Made by a program: the position numbers and the translations under genes. From Kuschelorhynchus macadamiae (lineage: Eukaryota; Arthropoda; Insecta; Coleoptera; Curculionidae): a stretch of 64,000 bases of DNA. Location: positions 248,001 through 312,000 of the forward strand of contig JAUTXW010002195.1 of NCBI GenBank assembly GCA_030620095.1, written 5' to 3'. Numbering within the stretch: the stretch's first letter is position 1; each line of letters opens with the position of its first letter. The notes under the pieces were generated by a model, which ran no database searches, had not been told where the DNA came from, and saw only the letters and a list, made by a program, of their open reading frames with translations. Positions 62,057 to 64,000 of this stretch are shown in pieces.

Positions 62057-63760
62057 TTAAGATGATTTTTTAATTTTTTGTTTGAATTGGGCCAACCATT
62101 TAGAATAACCTCTTAAATCTTTCAAAATTGGATCTTTTTCTGTTTCAGTCATGAACTCATTAATTTTACTTGGAGTAGCATTTAATTCTAACTTAATAAG
62201 ACATACTTGACACTCTATATCATCATCAAGTTCCTTAAATTCATTTTCAGAAAGATATGCCCGAGACAAGGCATCAACTAAAAGTAAATCTTTACCTCTT
62301 TTATATTGCACTTCAAAATCAAATTTTTGCAGCTGTAATAGCATTCTTTGAAGTCTTGCCGGACAGCTATTTAAGGGTTTTTTGAAAATGGAAATTAAAG
62401 GTTGATGATCTGTCTCTACAATTACCTTTTTACCAAAAACATATTGGTAAAACTTATTTAAACCAAAACAGATAGCATAAAGCTCCTTTTCTATTTGTGC
62501 ATACCTTTGTTGTGTTTCCGTTAATGCTTTTGAAGCATACGCACATGGAAGACTATCCTGTAAAAGACAAGCTCCTACTCCTGAGTTTGAAGAGTCAACA
62601 GAAATCACTGAAATTTTATTAATATCAAAGAATTGCAACACAGGTTTAGTTGTAAGAACTTCTTTTAAATTCTCAAACGCTTGCTCCTTATTTTCATCCC
62701 AAATAAACTCTACATCATTTTTCAATAAACTTCTCAACGGCTCAGTTTTATCCGAGAAGTTTTTTATAAACCTACTTACATATGTGAGCATACCTAAAAG
62801 TCTTTGAATGTCCTGTTTGTTTTTTGGGTGTGGAATTTCAGAAATTGCTTTAATCTTTCCATTATCAGGACTAATCCCCTTATTATTTATTAAATGACCC
62901 ATGTATTTAATTTGTTTTTCACCAAACCTACACTTATCTAAATTAAATCGAACATTATTTTTTCTTGCTGTTTCCAGGACTTTCTCGAGCCTTCTGTCGT
63001 GTTCTTCTTTATTTTTTCCCCAAATAATTAGATCATCAATATATATATCTGAACCCTCAATGTTATCAAAAATATTTCTGAAACGTTCTTGGAATATTTC
63101 TGGAGCACATTTAATGCCATAAGGTAGACGTAAAAACCTAAACCTACCATAAGGAGTCCCAAAAGTGCAGATTTTTGAGCTCTCCTCATCTAGTGGTATT
63201 TGATAAAAACCATTGGTGGCATCTAATGTACTAAAAACAGTAGCACCATTTAATTTACTAGAAATTTCCTCAAAAGTTGGAATTTTACACAATTCTCTTT
63301 TAATTACTAGGTTTAAATCCCTTGGATCTAGACAGATCCTCAATTTCCCATTTGGTTTACGTACTAAAACAAGAGCATTAACCCAATCAGATGGACCTTC
63401 TACCTTTTCAATAATTTTCTCCTTCGTCAATTCCTCTAAACACTGTTTTAAAGGAACCATCAAAGGAAAAGCTACCCTTCTAATAGGATTGACAACAGGC
63501 TTATGGTTGGGCTCCAATTTAATGTTACACTTTTCTTTTATACAACCTATTCCTGAAAACACATCTGCATAGGAATTTATGAGTACTGAATACTCCCTAT
63601 TCTGAAAATTTACTGAATCTATTCTTTTAATCAAATTTAGACGTTGACAAGCAGTCAAACCCAAAATTGAAGCAGTATTACTTTTTACAATGAAAAACTC
63701 TAAGTCATATGACTCATTATTCTTAATACAAGTTAATGTACATTTTCCTAGTACATTCAA
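62057..63760 (-). CDS. Ty3/gypsy protease end, reverse transcriptase and RNase H
   Basis: The first 45 residues are the end of the aspartic protease (SILGLTACQRLNLI). The RT shows RICLDPRDLN, FSTLDATNGFYQIPL (D180), FLRLPYGIKCAPEIFQERF and DIYIDDLIIWG (Y240-I-D-D243). The RNase H follows (VISVDSSNSGVGACL, QIEKELYAICFGL, IVETDHQPL). A linker and stop come at 62057, but the integrase frame continues one base off from about 62110 (NGWPNSNKKLKN against KWLAQFKQK). This is a one-base frameshift, probably a mutation. Gag and the protease active site are not in this reading. ATG 63760 is not a biological start. Confidence 0.85.
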   Translation of the reverse strand: MNVLGKCTLTCIKNNESYDLEFFIVKSNTASILGLTACQRLNLIKRIDSVNFQNREYSVLINSYADVFSGIGCIKEKCNIKLEPNHKPVVNPIRRVAFPLMVPLKQCLEELTKEKIIEKVEGPSDWVNALVLVRKPNGKLRICLDPRDLNLVIKRELCKIPTFEEISSKLNGATVFSTLDATNGFYQIPLDEESSKICTFGTPYGRFRFLRLPYGIKCAPEIFQERFRNIFDNIEGSDIYIDDLIIWGKNKEEHDRRLEKVLETARKNNVRFNLDKCRFGEKQIKYMGHLINNKGISPDNGKIKAISEIPHPKNKQDIQRLLGMLTYVSRFIKNFSDKTEPLRSLLKNDVEFIWDENKEQAFENLKEVLTTKPVLQFFDINKISVISVDSSNSGVGACLLQDSLPCAYASKALTETQQRYAQIEKELYAICFGLNKFYQYVFGKKVIVETDHQPLISIFKKPLNSCPARLQRMLLQLQKFDFEVQYKRGKDLLLVDALSRAYLSENEFKELDDDIECQVCLIKLELNATPSKINEFMTETEKDPILKDLRGYSKWLAQFKQKIKKSS

Positions 63761-63831
63761 TTCAGCACCAGTGTATGATTTTAATTTACAATCAGATTTC
63801 TTAATAATTTTTGAAGTGAAACCTAGCTTTC
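63761..63831 (-). other. Upstream protease-coding remnant of the Ty3/gypsy element
   Basis: The RT frame continues upstream as KKSDCKLKSYTGAEL until about 63820, so the protein began further up. Homology to the element's own upstream sequence ends where the duplicated integrase tail starts at 63832. Confidence 0.5.
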
Positions 63832-64000
63832 AGTGTCTCTCGTATCACTTTTGTTGACAATAATAGTGATACATTCTTCATAATTACTGCTGTCACTTTC
63901 TGAGCTATTTTCACTAACACTTTCTTCACTTTTCATTTCCTGCAGCCTATTTCTTGCACTTATATTTTCTACGAACTCTAAACTATTATTAACATTTTCC
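63832..64000 (-). repeat. Second copy of the integrase tail region
   Basis: The last 169 bp repeat 60746-60914 in the same orientation with only about three differences seen (for example GACAATAATAGTGATAC against GAGAATAATAGTAATAC). It encodes part of the acidic Ser/Glu tail. The copy runs off the window, so a second, very similar element or a rearranged duplicate continues to the right. Confidence 0.8.

Overview
This is a eukaryotic window, almost certainly from an arthropod and most likely an insect (a beetle is a guess). It is AT-rich. It has GT-AG split exons and no bacterial operon structure. Nearly all recognisable coding sequence belongs to transposable elements: CR1-like and R4/Dong-like non-LTR retrotransposons, Penelope-like elements, a Ty3/gypsy element, Tc1/mariner, pogo and hAT transposons. 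I read about 64 kb of a repeat-filled region holding one ordinary host gene, a SOWAH-family (sosondowah) gene on the minus strand, of which three exons are visible (57494-57371, 50236-49813, 49302-49122).

Layout. 1-15.4 kb is a nest of non-LTR retrotransposons. A minus-strand CR1-like element (called C here) runs from about 11.66 kb to about 3.76 kb and ends in a (TTA)n tail. It is interrupted by a DD41D mariner (7439-9355), by a second, intact CR1-like element on the plus strand (A, ORF 4093-6876), and by an R4/Dong-like element (about 2050-3765) sitting in the TAA tail. A third CR1-like copy (B) occupies 12.2-15.3 kb on the minus strand. 15.4-24 kb holds a 41-bp minisatellite, a Tc1-like relic, a decayed reverse transcriptase and the GIY-YIG end of a Penelope-like element. 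24.3-34 kb holds a palindrome, TA microsatellites, diverged tandem repeats, a MITE, and mariner and Tc1 relics. 34-48.7 kb holds several DD41D mariner-type elements with long terminal inverted repeats (about 290 bp to 950 bp). Several are bordered by long (TA)n tracts and two lie inside Penelope-like elements.

49-57.5 kb is the SOWAH gene. Its 7.1-kb first intron contains a Penelope RT, an opposing non-LTR RT fragment and a pogo-like transposase relic. 57.5-60.4 kb is the upstream flank, containing a hAT-type non-autonomous element with a near-perfect 8-bp target duplication and a tRNA-Pro-like passenger. 60.4-64 kb is the 3' part of a Ty3/gypsy element on the minus strand (RT-RNase H, integrase, polypurine tract, start of the 3' LTR), with a second partial copy of its integrase tail at the right edge.

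Most element genes are broken by stops or frameshifts. Exceptions are the 927-codon CR1-like ORF, the 359-codon DD41D transposase at 36978-38057 (all three catalytic Asp present) and the 7935-9008 transposase (full length but first catalytic Asp replaced by Gly). I see no CRISPR array, no phage, no bacterial system and no clear novel defence or metabolic cluster. What is unusual here is structural: nested insertions, very long inverted repeats, TA tracts at transposon edges, and hammerhead-like motifs at Penelope ends. All statements come from reading the sequence; no alignment or database search was run.
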